From assembly GCF_020164485.1 (NCBI RefSeq), contig NZ_JAIQZA010000013.1:1-64000 (forward strand): a stretch of DNA of 64,000 bases, written 5' to 3'. The stretch is from Salegentibacter tibetensis (lineage in GTDB: Bacteria; Bacteroidota; Bacteroidia; Flavobacteriales; Flavobacteriaceae). A program made the position numbers and the translations under genes. This document shows positions 34,715 to 42,942 of the stretch, piece by piece (position 1 is the first letter of the stretch; each line of letters opens with the position of its first letter). Under the pieces are notes generated by a model, which saw nothing but the letters and a program-made list of their open reading frames with translations, was not told where the DNA came from and made no database searches.

Positions 34715-35800
34715 ATGAAGAATTCACTATCGATTATTTATCCGTATAGAAATCGGGAATTAGAACGCGTGAAAAGATCCTTGAATTCTCTACAAATGCA
34801 GGCTGTGAAAAATTTCACAGTGCTGTTCGTTGACTATGGATCCGAACCTGAAAAGGCCATTAAAGCTAAAGAACTTTGCTCAAACTTTAGTTTTGCAAAT
34901 TATAATTATCATCCAACAAGATTTCAACCCTGGAATAAAAGCAGGGCATTGAATTCAGTGATAAAAAACCTTACCTCCGATTTTTGTTTTGTAGCCGATG
35001 TGGATATGATCTTTCATCCCGATTTTGTTAAAAACGCCGTGAAACTTCAGCAACCTGAAACAACGGTTTATTTTCAGGTTGGATTTTTAAGTCCGGAGGA
35101 AGGAGTGGAAGGAAAGAAATATAATGAATTTACTAATTACCGAAATAGTACCTCAGAGGCTACCGGATTAAGTATGTTTCCGGTTAAGGTTTTACAGGAG
35201 TTAAGAGGCTTCAATGAGTTTTATCATTTCTGGGGTGCAGAAGATACCGATATGCACATCCGTTTGAAAAATGCTGGTTACCCGGTTGAATATTATGATA
35301 AAGAAATTTTAATGCTACATCAATGGCACCCATCTTATAGAAGCAAAGAATCTAAAAAGCTGACTGAAAATCTTCAAATTAACGGGATAGTCCAGTTAAA
35401 TCATCAACATCTTAAATTTACAATCGAAAATAAGATCAGGGAAACAAATATCAGGAAATGGGGAGAAATCATGTCAGAAACAGATGAGATCGAACTGGAA
35501 AATACATCTGTAAATTTCAGAATTCAAACCGAAAAAAGACAGGTGGATGATTTCCTCTACGGACAGTTGCCTGCTTTAAAGAATAAAGTTTTAAAAGTTG
35601 TAATTGAACCCGATCCGTTCCAAAATTCTAAGAAATTTCTTGCCAAAAAACTTTTTAAAAAAAAAGTGCCTGTTTATTATAGTTTAAAGGAAGTAAATGA
35701 TCTTGTGCTTTTACACCTTATATCCTTTTACCGGGATAAAGCTTATATCTATAAGGTTGAAAGTGTGAAAAAGCAAATTATCCTGGGTATTAAATTATGA
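34715..35800 (+). CDS. GT2 glycosyltransferase with galactosyltransferase-like C-terminus
   Basis: A 361-residue enzyme. NSLSIIYPYRNRELERVKRS and LFVDYGSEPEKAI form the N-terminal GT-A half, and ADVDMIF (94-100) is the metal site. GFNEFYHFWGAEDTDMHIR is the acceptor-side motif seen in Glyco_transf_7C/chondroitin-synthase-like GT2 enzymes. The last ~110 residues form an additional region of unknown role. It is coupled to the next methyltransferase-like gene by 4 bp. Donor and acceptor unknown, though the C-terminal motif is common in galactosyl- or N-acetylgalactosaminyl-transferases. Confidence 0.82.
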   Translation: MKNSLSIIYPYRNRELERVKRSLNSLQMQAVKNFTVLFVDYGSEPEKAIKAKELCSNFSFANYNYHPTRFQPWNKSRALNSVIKNLTSDFCFVADVDMIFHPDFVKNAVKLQQPETTVYFQVGFLSPEEGVEGKKYNEFTNYRNSTSEATGLSMFPVKVLQELRGFNEFYHFWGAEDTDMHIRLKNAGYPVEYYDKEILMLHQWHPSYRSKESKKLTENLQINGIVQLNHQHLKFTIENKIRETNIRKWGEIMSETDEIELENTSVNFRIQTEKRQVDDFLYGQLPALKNKVLKVVIEPDPFQNSKKFLAKKLFKKKVPVYYSLKEVNDLVLLHLISFYRDKAYIYKVESVKKQIILGIKL

Positions 35801-36417
35801 ATAAACAGGAGCAAATTTTATCTGAATATAAAGAGTTTTGTAATGCCGAGGGCAATCAGCATATCGCCAGTGAATATGCCATTCTAAAGTTACAGGAAAT
35901 AATAGAAAAATTTGGGACTGAAAATGTCCTTGAAGTAGGTTTGGGGATCGGAGCTATCGCCGGCAGCCTGCTTTCGACTAATTCATATCTGGAATATTCG
36001 GGAACCGAGCATAATAAATTTTGCCTGGACGCCCTAAAGACGAACCTTGGTGCAGATTACAGGAAATTAGGAGTGTTTTCTAAACTTGTTAAAGTGCCTC
36101 AAAGAAAATTTGACCTGATCATAATCGACGGAAAAGACCCAGACCTTGAAAAAATTCAACAGCTGGTTATGGATCGGGGAATTATCGTTATAGAAGGGGA
36201 CAGGATACCCCAGCAGGAATTGCTAAGAAAGTATTTTCCCGGTCATAAGTATGTTCACTCGATCAGTAACAAAAAAAATGCCTCCTATAGCCCTTTTCCT
36301 CTGGGGCATTGGCAGGGAGGTTTGAAGATTATTTTTGTGAACCCTGATTCCAAGCAATTATTATGGTGGGGTAAGGAAAAAATGAAAACTAAATTGAAAT
36401 ATCATTTCAGAAAATGA
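35797..36417 (+). CDS. SAM-methyltransferase-like protein
   Basis: A short protein (206 residues) with motif I NVLEVGLGIGAIAGS and motif IV FDLIIIDGKDPD. RGIIVIEGDRIPQ is at the expected place of strand 5. The N-terminal YKEFCNAEGNQH segment resembles class I methyltransferases of the Methyltransf_24 type. It overlaps the upstream GT2 by four bases. It could be a sugar O-methyltransferase or a related SAM-fold enzyme; no acceptor is apparent. Confidence 0.65.
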   Translation: MNKQEQILSEYKEFCNAEGNQHIASEYAILKLQEIIEKFGTENVLEVGLGIGAIAGSLLSTNSYLEYSGTEHNKFCLDALKTNLGADYRKLGVFSKLVKVPQRKFDLIIIDGKDPDLEKIQQLVMDRGIIVIEGDRIPQQELLRKYFPGHKYVHSISNKKNASYSPFPLGHWQGGLKIIFVNPDSKQLLWWGKEKMKTKLKYHFRK

Positions 36418-36485
36418 AGTAGAGTTAATCTTTAGTGGCATAAATCTTAAGCTAAGGATTTATATCTTACAAAAATTAATTTGAT

Positions 36486-37355
36486 ATGTCCTTGAAATTA
36501 AGACTTAAAGAACGCCTATTCCTCATCTTAGATCTGCTCCCTGAAAAACAGGGTTTTTATTTTTATCATAAAATTCAGGACACGATAAACGGGGAAAATA
36601 TGTCACAGCGCGTAAAAACCAACGAGCAAAGCTTTGAAGTTTTAAAAAGATTATTACAGCAAAAAGACTTATCCATAGAGGGAAAGAATATTTTAGAGAT
36701 CGGTTCAGGTTGGGTACCAATAATGCCATATTTCATGCTTTACCGGGGGAAAGCGAAATCAATCTCCACCTTCGATCTCAACCGGCATTTTAGTAAGAAT
36801 AAAATCAGCAGATTGAATGAAGTCTTTCAATCGGAATATGGGATAAGGGTAACTCAGGATTCAACAAATCCATACCGGTTGCCAAAAAAAATCACGTATT
36901 ATCCAAATACTGATTTGATTAATGCCGATTTACCGGAAGCAGAGCTGGTGTTTTCCCGCTTTGTGTTGGAGCACGTAAAGCCGGATGATCTTGCTCTGAT
37001 GCATGAAAAATTCAAAAGAGAATTGAAGCCCGGCAGCCTAATCGTGCACCTTATTTCCCCAAGCGATCATCGCGCTTATGTGGATAAGAATTTGAGTCTG
37101 CAAGACTTTTTACAATACAGTGAAGCTGAATGGAAAGGGAAACAAACCAAATTCGATTATCATAACCGCCTGAGACTTCCGCAATATTTGGCTATATTTA
37201 AGGCTGCGGGGCTGGAGCTCTTACATGTGGAATACGATAAACCCGGTGCTGATACATTTAAGAGGTTCAGCTCTGTGCCAATTCACGAAGATTTTAAGAA
37301 CTTTACTGATGAAGAATTGACGGCCGGATCTATTAATGTGGTTTTAAAGCTGTAA
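36486..37355 (+). CDS. Class I SAM-dependent methyltransferase
   Basis: The 289-residue protein has NILEIGSGWVPIMPYF as SAM motif I, STFDLNRHFSKN as strand 2, and AELVFSRFVLEHVKPDD as motif IV. KPGSLIVHLISPSDHRAY is motif VI, with HNRLRLPQYLAIFKAAGLEL at the C-terminus as in type-11 methyltransferases. It follows the previous gene after 68 bp. A short stem-loop at 37362-37380 follows the stop codon. Acceptor unknown. Confidence 0.8.
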   Translation: MSLKLRLKERLFLILDLLPEKQGFYFYHKIQDTINGENMSQRVKTNEQSFEVLKRLLQQKDLSIEGKNILEIGSGWVPIMPYFMLYRGKAKSISTFDLNRHFSKNKISRLNEVFQSEYGIRVTQDSTNPYRLPKKITYYPNTDLINADLPEAELVFSRFVLEHVKPDDLALMHEKFKRELKPGSLIVHLISPSDHRAYVDKNLSLQDFLQYSEAEWKGKQTKFDYHNRLRLPQYLAIFKAAGLELLHVEYDKPGADTFKRFSSVPIHEDFKNFTDEELTAGSINVVLKL

Positions 37356-37361
37356 AAGCCC

Positions 37362-37380
37362 TCCTGTTGTGAAAACAGGA
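37362..37380 (+). terminator. Weak stem-loop after methyltransferase gene
   Basis: TCCTGTT (37362-37368) pairs with AACAGGA (37374-37380) around a 5-nt loop, six bases after the TAA of the methyltransferase gene. There is no run of T after it, so intrinsic termination is doubtful. It may be a partial terminator or a chance palindrome. A degenerate family A-like fragment (GTCTGACTGCCGACAAGGCTGAGG) follows at 37393-37416. Confidence 0.35.
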
Positions 37381-37452
37381 CATGCTCCGAAGTCTGACTG
37401 CCGACAAGGCTGAGGAAAGATAAATGTAGTACTCAAATAAAATATAGAAAAT

Positions 37453-38448
37453 ATGTTTTTAATTGCCGAGATTGGTCAGGCACACGAAGGAAGTCTGGGT
37501 TTGGCTTTATCTTATGTAGAGGCCCTGGCCGAAACCGGGGTGGATGCTGTGAAATTCCAGGTGCATATAGCAGAGGCCGAAAGCAGCGAGCATGAAACTT
37601 TCCGGGTGAAATTTAGCGAGCAGGACAAAACGCGTTTCGATTACTGGAAGCGGATGGAATTCAGTCTGGAACAATGGAAACTCTTAAAGCAAAGATGTGA
37701 TAAAAAAGGGGTGGAATTCCTGGCTTCTCCTTTTAGCAATGCTGCCGTTGATCTGCTTGAAGAAGTTGGGGTAAATCGCTATAAAGTAGGTTCTGGAGAA
37801 GTGAGTAACTTTCTATTACTGGAAAAAATAGCAAAGACCGGTAAGCCGGTGATCCTTTCTTCCGGGATGAGTTCTTTGGAGGAACTGGATAAAACGACAG
37901 AGTTTCTAAAAAAACGCAAAGTGGAGTTTTCAATTTTACAATGTACCACAGCCTATCCCACAAGGCCGGAAGACTACGGATTAAATGTGATTAAGCAGCT
38001 TAAAGATCGGTACCTTGTGCCGGTGGGTTATTCCGATCATTCCGCCCGGCTTGAGACTTGCATTGCCGCCACTGCTCTGGGTGCTGAGATCCTGGAATTT
38101 CACGCGGTTTTCGACCGCCGCAGCTTCGGTCCCGATGCTACTTCTTCCCTGGAGATCGCTGAGATAAAAAACCTGGTGCAGGCGGTAAAAAGCATTGAAA
38201 CCTCCCTTCTAAATCCCGTTGATAAATCTGATAACTCACGCTTTAGTGAACTAAAGAATATCTTTGAAAAATCCCTGGCAATAAATAAAGATCTTCCCGC
38301 CGGCCATAAACTGACTTTCGAGGATCTGGAAGCAAAAAAACCTAAAGGCTATGGGATTGAAGCTTCCCACTTTGAAGAGGTGCTTGGTAAGGTGTTGAAA
38401 AGAGATAAAAAGCAGTGGGAGTTTTTGAAGGAGGAAGATGTTGTTTAG
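37453..38448 (+). CDS. NeuB-family sialic/nonulosonic acid synthase
   Basis: The 331-residue enzyme matches the NeuB/PseI/LegI synthase family. The N-terminal TIM barrel begins FLIAEIGQAHEGSLGLALSY. KFQVH, LASPFSNAAVDLLEEVGV, RYKVGSGEVSNF, VILSSGMSS and CTTAYPTRPEDYGLN are all visible, as is GYSDHS. From about residue 270 the sequence (LPAGHKLTFEDLEAKKP) is the antifreeze-like SAF domain. The reaction is condensation of phosphoenolpyruvate with a 2-acetamido-hexose or derivative to a nine-carbon acid. No CMP-sugar synthetase (NeuA type) is in the window, so the product cannot be named. Confidence 0.86.
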   Translation: MFLIAEIGQAHEGSLGLALSYVEALAETGVDAVKFQVHIAEAESSEHETFRVKFSEQDKTRFDYWKRMEFSLEQWKLLKQRCDKKGVEFLASPFSNAAVDLLEEVGVNRYKVGSGEVSNFLLLEKIAKTGKPVILSSGMSSLEELDKTTEFLKKRKVEFSILQCTTAYPTRPEDYGLNVIKQLKDRYLVPVGYSDHSARLETCIAATALGAEILEFHAVFDRRSFGPDATSSLEIAEIKNLVQAVKSIETSLLNPVDKSDNSRFSELKNIFEKSLAINKDLPAGHKLTFEDLEAKKPKGYGIEASHFEEVLGKVLKRDKKQWEFLKEEDVV

Positions 38449-38759
38449 TTGGTCGACTTTGAACACTGTCATGCTGAGCCCGACCAGAGGGAGGAAAGTC
38501 GAAGCACTTAGAAGTTTAAATGGCACTACCTCAGTACTACCTAACACTTCGATCCCTTCGACTAAGCTCAGGGCAAGCTCTTCGACTCCGCTAAAGCTGT
38601 GCTCAGGGCAGGCGCATCGTCTGCTACCGCCGCCTCCTCAGTGTTACAGCGCGTTTTAAAAGAATATTTATGAATAACCAACATTGTCAGGCTGAGCCAG
38701 TATAACCGGCCGGGAGGACGGTTTTACTGATGGTCGAAGCCCTTATTTAAAACTTCTGC
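38449..38759. repeat. Family A repeat cluster downstream of NeuB-type gene
   Basis: No gene here. A right-half-like unit (TGTCATGCTGAGCCCGACCA then GAGGGAGGAAAGTCGAAG) lies at about 38468-38507. A left-half block with two nested copies (TTCGACTAAGCTCAGGGCAAGC and then CTTCGACTCCGCTAAAGC) covers 38549-38615. A rearranged right-half containing an inserted ATAACCGGCCGGGAGGACGG lies at 38681-38742. The block ends next to a broken GIY-YIG gene, the same association as at 29-30 kb. Confidence 0.85.
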
Positions 38760-39080
38760 TTATTCTTTCGACTTTTTATCGGTCTTTCCAAACCTGCTAT
38801 AATTGCGTGAAAATTTAATTAAGTCATCCCATTCTTCATTAATCAAGGCCTGTTTTTTCCTTCTACTCCAACCTTTTATCTGCTTCTCTAGCATTATTGC
38901 ATAATTCGGATCCGTAAATTCTTCAAACCATTTTAATACTACTGGTCTTCTGGTATAGGTATATGATTTTTGATCTGAACCGGAATTATGTTCGGATAAC
39001 CTTCTATTTAGATTGTTGGTTATACCTGTGTAATAGCTAGCATCGCTACATTCAACTATGTATACATAATATAGTTACAT
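38760..39080 (-). pseudogene. GIY-YIG nuclease gene with stop at codon 2
   Basis: On the minus strand from ATG at 39080 the second codon is TAA where the intact paralogue at 29557 has AAA. After that the frame runs undisturbed: YYVYIVECSDASYYTGITNN, RRLSEHNSG, TYTRRPVVLKW, LEKQIKGWSRRKK, and stops at 38760-38762. All GIY-YIG core positions, including the catalytic Glu, are preserved, so the damage seems recent or the protein starts differently. No other in-frame ATG, GTG or TTG precedes the core. It sits between family A repeat units. About 106 codons long. Confidence 0.82.
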
Positions 39081-39392
39081 ACTTCAATTTAATTAATAAA
39101 GACGAATATGGAAAAGGATTTTCTAAACTGCTTACATAGTGGCTGCTTACTACCAAGCACTTCGACCATCGCTTCCTTCGTCAGCGGCTCAGTGTGACTC
39201 CGCTTTTTAAAATAATTATCAATAAACCAAGAACCAATCTCCAATCCCGTATTAACCAATTCCCAATCTAGGACTACCAAAACATCAATTCTCGTCTCAA
39301 GGTCTTGAGTGGCCAGAAACTAAAGACTAACAACTAAAAACTACCGACTAATCTCTAATTTATTTACATTTGTTTAAACCCAAAATACTTCC
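39081..39392. other. Spacer with degenerate repeats
   Basis: No gene. A further family A fragment (CACTTCGACCATCGCTTCC followed by GTCAGCGGCTCAGTGTGACT) lies at 39159-39198. The text from 39309 to 39353 is a run of near repeats of ACTAAAGACTAACAACTAAA type. The start of the next gene, ATG 39393, follows. No clear promoter was found. Confidence 0.55.
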
Positions 39393-41159
39393 ATGATCCT
39401 CATCATTCATCAACATGCTAAAAAGCTTGTCCGCGTTAGCTACAAAGGGGATGAGCTGAAGGTGAAGGAAACTAATCTATGCCGGGTTTTCTGGAAACTG
39501 GCTGAAGAATATCCTGATGAGATCATTGCCTGGTGCGAAGAGCAATTTGAAAGTGATATGAATCTGGATTACTGGAATCAGGTTTTTCATCATGATCTAA
39601 TTATGGCTTCTTACGCATTAAAGACAGATTATTTGCCTAAAACCATAGGATATATTGACCAACTACCATTTGTAAATGTCAACCGTGAAGTAAAATATCC
39701 TACCTGGAGAATGAGTACAGATGTTGGCGGTATAAAAGGCAGGGTCTTGTTTCAGTTCCAGGAGATGTTTGGGGTAATCAGGAATTTTGGCTTTTTGCTT
39801 AATTCAATTGCAAAATTGGGTCAGCAGAACGGGCTGTTTTGTTATTCAGTACCGGGACTTGTAAGGGAGGGGGGGCTTTCCTTCGACTTACGCTCAGGAC
39901 AGGCTACTCAGCCTGACATTCTTGGACTGTTGCTTTCAGGGGAAGCCCAGCCTGATCTAGTAAAAAGTGGGAATAAGGAAGGGCTTCGACCATTGCCTTC
40001 CAGGCAAGCTCAGCCTGACAATGGGGAAGGGATAAAAATCGCAGCTTCAAAAGAGGAATTGTTCTCTTTTGTTTACGCACATTATAAAAGCATACGGCTC
40101 TGGTTGCTGTTCTGGTGTTTTTTGAGATATGAGAAGGAATTTCCAATTGTAGCCTTTATTACTGCCCTTTTTCGGAAAAAATATTTTAAGAAGAATATAG
40201 ACCTTTCCGGAATAGAATTGCAATCGAATAGCGCCGGAAACCCGGGTAATTCCATAGATGTGATTATTCCCACGCTAGGACGGAAACCGTATCTGCTGCA
40301 GGTGCTGGAAGATCTAAAAGTACAGAGCTTGTTACCAAAAAGGGTGATAATAGTGGAACAGAACCCTGATTCCGAATCTCAAAGTGATCTCCCTGAACTA
40401 CAGACACAATCCTGGCCTTTTAAAATAGTGCATCATTTTACCCATAAGACCGGAGCCTGTAATGCAAGAAATATTGCTTTGGAAGGAGTGACAGCAGGGT
40501 GGATATTTTTTGCCGACGATGATATAAGATTTGAAGCAGATCTGCTGCAAAAAAGCCTGGAAGAATTAAAGAAACTGGGCGCAGATTGCCTTAATATTAA
40601 CTGTAAGCAGGAAGGAGAAAAAACTGTTTTCCCTAAAACTAAACAATGGGGTAGCTTTGGTTCGGGAACCAGTATAGTAAATGCCAATTACTGTAAACAT
40701 TTGAGTTTCGATGAGGTCTTTGAATATGGTTTTGGGGAAGATCAGGATTACGGGATGCAGCTTCGCAATAATGGTTGTGATATAATCTATCATCCTCATA
40801 TTGACATTCTGCATTTAAAGGCTCCCCGGGGTGGATTTAGGGATTTAAGCTTGCCTCCCTGGGAGAAGGACAAACCGAAACCTTCCCCCACTTTATTGGT
40901 CTACGCAAAGAAATACTATACTGCGGAGCAATTGAAAAGTTATAAGAATGAGCTTTTCCTCAGGTATTACTCTAGACAGCAAATAAGGAATCCTATTAAA
41001 TACCTTAAAACTATGAGGAAACGTTGGCGAAGAAGCGAGGAGTGGGCAGATAGGTTGATGCGAAATAGTGTGGTGAAAGATAGAGTGGATCGGAGAAGAG
41101 AGAATAAAGAAGAGAGAGAGAAAAGAATCAAGAATCAAGATCATCCTCATGACTTTTAG
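39393..41159 (+). CDS. GT2 glycosyltransferase with repeat-derived insert
   Basis: A 588-residue protein. The C-terminal half (about 285-520) is a normal GT2 domain: IDVIIPTLGRKPYLLQVLED, VIIVEQNPD, the metal site FFADDDIRF (372-380) and EYGFGEDQDYGMQLRN. The N-terminal half is a separate region without a named family. Between them, about residues 160-210, the DNA (39875-40020) is family A repeat sequence read in frame (SFDLRSGQATQPDI, GEAQPDL, LPSRQAQPDN). The insert keeps the frame and adds no stop. The C-terminal tail (RRRENKEEREKR) is also low-complexity repeat DNA. Function as a transferase is likely if the insert folds out as a loop. Confidence 0.78.
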   Translation: MILIIHQHAKKLVRVSYKGDELKVKETNLCRVFWKLAEEYPDEIIAWCEEQFESDMNLDYWNQVFHHDLIMASYALKTDYLPKTIGYIDQLPFVNVNREVKYPTWRMSTDVGGIKGRVLFQFQEMFGVIRNFGFLLNSIAKLGQQNGLFCYSVPGLVREGGLSFDLRSGQATQPDILGLLLSGEAQPDLVKSGNKEGLRPLPSRQAQPDNGEGIKIAASKEELFSFVYAHYKSIRLWLLFWCFLRYEKEFPIVAFITALFRKKYFKKNIDLSGIELQSNSAGNPGNSIDVIIPTLGRKPYLLQVLEDLKVQSLLPKRVIIVEQNPDSESQSDLPELQTQSWPFKIVHHFTHKTGACNARNIALEGVTAGWIFFADDDIRFEADLLQKSLEELKKLGADCLNINCKQEGEKTVFPKTKQWGSFGSGTSIVNANYCKHLSFDEVFEYGFGEDQDYGMQLRNNGCDIIYHPHIDILHLKAPRGGFRDLSLPPWEKDKPKPSPTLLVYAKKYYTAEQLKSYKNELFLRYYSRQQIRNPIKYLKTMRKRWRRSEEWADRLMRNSVVKDRVDRRRENKEEREKRIKNQDHPHDF

Positions 41160-42144
41160 TCTTATAGTATGTACCTATCAGCGTCCTAAGGCTCTACTTA
41201 ATTTATTAAATTCGGTGGCACAACAAAGCCTGTATCCACATCAAATATTAATAATAGATGGTTCTGTAGATTCTGCGACCAGGGAATCTGTAAACCAGAG
41301 AAAATTCCAAAATCTTGAATACTTTAAGGTAACCGAGCAGGATAGGGGACTCACCCGTCAGCGGAATTACGGGATTAGTAAAACTGCGAAAGATGTTGAA
41401 ACTATCTGTTTCCTGGATGATGATATCATTTTGGAGCCAGATTATTTTGAAAAGCTAATCTCTACTTATTGCACTTATCCCGATGCCATAGGGGTTGGTG
41501 GTTATATAACCAATGAAGTGACCTGGAAAGAGAGTGATAATACACCGTCCTTTGAAGAATTTAAGATGGATGGTTATTTTCGAAACCTGGGCAGTAGGAA
41601 CCTACTTCGGAAAAGGCTGGGGCTATTAAGCGACCGGGCACCGGGAGTAATGCCTGAATTTTCTAACGGGCTTTCCATCGGCTTTTTACCCCCTTCGGGG
41701 AAAACATACCCGGTGGAATTCTTTATGGGTGGGGTGGCTTCTTACCGAAAAGGCTTGTTTCAAAACATAGGTTTTTCTGAATATTTTGAGGGTTACGGAC
41801 TTTATGAGGACATGGATTTCTGTTTACGCACATCCCGGCAGGGGCAGTTATATGTTAACACCGCTGCCCGGGTGGAGCATCACCACGAACAGTCCGGGAG
41901 GCCCAATAAATTTAAATATGGCAAAATGGTGATAAGGAACGGTTGGTATGTTTGGCGTGTTAAATATCCCCGTCCCGATTTAAAGGCGAGGTTAAAGTGG
42001 CATGGCATTGCATTTTTATTAACTTTAGTGCGACTAGTAAATGTGTTCACAACGCAAAAACGAAATGAGGCATTTACCGAAAGTCTTGGCAGGATTGCCG
42101 GATGGTGGAGCCTGCTGCTAAATAAGCCCACACATGGAGTCTGA
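41149..42144 (+). CDS. GT2-family glycosyltransferase
   Basis: The 331-residue protein has FSLIVCTYQRPKALLNLLNS, ILIIDGSVDSATRES, GLTRQRNYGI (the donor-loop motif) and FLDDDIILEPDYF with the DDD metal site. VEFFMGGVASYRKGLFQNI and YEDMDFCLR are acceptor-side motifs. The start overlaps the preceding gene's tail by 11 bp, and its end overlaps the next gene by 11 bp. A hydrophobic helix near residue 285 may anchor it. Acceptor and donor unknown. Confidence 0.87.
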   Translation: MTFSLIVCTYQRPKALLNLLNSVAQQSLYPHQILIIDGSVDSATRESVNQRKFQNLEYFKVTEQDRGLTRQRNYGISKTAKDVETICFLDDDIILEPDYFEKLISTYCTYPDAIGVGGYITNEVTWKESDNTPSFEEFKMDGYFRNLGSRNLLRKRLGLLSDRAPGVMPEFSNGLSIGFLPPSGKTYPVEFFMGGVASYRKGLFQNIGFSEYFEGYGLYEDMDFCLRTSRQGQLYVNTAARVEHHHEQSGRPNKFKYGKMVIRNGWYVWRVKYPRPDLKARLKWHGIAFLLTLVRLVNVFTTQKRNEAFTESLGRIAGWWSLLLNKPTHGV

Positions 42145-42940
42145 AAAACGTAAACTTGTAAATGCGAGGCAGAAAGAATTCTACGACACCAAGCAAAAAA
42201 ATGTTGCTACCCGGCTGTGGTCTTATTTCAGAAATGGGGCTTTAAACCGCATTAAAAAAAACATTGGGGTTGAGCGGGATATTTACGAGCTTCATAAAAA
42301 CTGGTTCGGAGACCTTTCCAAAAAGAAAGTACTCGACCTGGGCTGTTATGCGGGGAACTCCCTGAGTTTTTATCTGGCACAAAATGCTAGAGAATACCTG
42401 GGAATAGACTTAAGCCCAAAGGGTATTAACGATCTGAGCCGGAGACTGGAGAAAATCTCCGGAGCAAGGGCAGAGGTTGTGGACTTCCTTTCAGAGGAGT
42501 TCAGGGAAAAGGATTTTGATTTGATATACGCCTATGGTGTCTTACATCATTTTAAGGATGTGGATGAGCTTATAGTAAAGCTTCAGGAGAAACTGAATGA
42601 GGGCGGGGAGATCGTAAGTCACGATCCCCTGCAAACCAGTCTACCTATAAAATTTATCAGAAGCATCTATCGACCCTTTCAAAGTGATAAAGCCTGGGAA
42701 TGGCCTTTTTCCGAAAAAACTTATTATAAGTTCGCAGAAGCCTTTGAGATAAAAGAACGCAGGGCGGTACTGGGTAAGGCTAAATGGAGCGCATTTATCA
42801 GTTTTATTCCGATTTCTGAAGAGAAGAGATTGCAAAAGGCTAAAGCATGGCACAGGGATGACTGGGAAAAATCGCTAAAAGAGGATGAGAAAATGTTCGA
42901 TTGCATGCATTTAAGTCTTTTAATGCAAAAAAAATCTTAG
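42134..42940 (+). CDS. Class I SAM-dependent methyltransferase
   Basis: A 268-residue protein with KVLDLGCYAGNSLSFYLA as motif I, YLGIDLSPKGI as strand 2, and DLIYAYGVLHHFKDVDEL as motif IV. LNEGGEIVSHDPLQTS is motif VI. It is a typical type-11/12 methyltransferase of glycan loci. The C-terminal part resembles KWSAFISF segments seen in these enzymes. It is followed after 2 bp by a GT4 gene. Acceptor unknown. Confidence 0.82.
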   Translation: MESEKRKLVNARQKEFYDTKQKNVATRLWSYFRNGALNRIKKNIGVERDIYELHKNWFGDLSKKKVLDLGCYAGNSLSFYLAQNAREYLGIDLSPKGINDLSRRLEKISGARAEVVDFLSEEFREKDFDLIYAYGVLHHFKDVDELIVKLQEKLNEGGEIVSHDPLQTSLPIKFIRSIYRPFQSDKAWEWPFSEKTYYKFAEAFEIKERRAVLGKAKWSAFISFIPISEEKRLQKAKAWHRDDWEKSLKEDEKMFDCMHLSLLMQKKS

Positions 42941-42942
42941 TG

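Noticed and set aside
42901-42942. TTG start for the GT4 gene
   Set aside because: It would place the N-terminus inside the preceding gene; ATG 42943 begins directly at the GT4 Rossmann strand.
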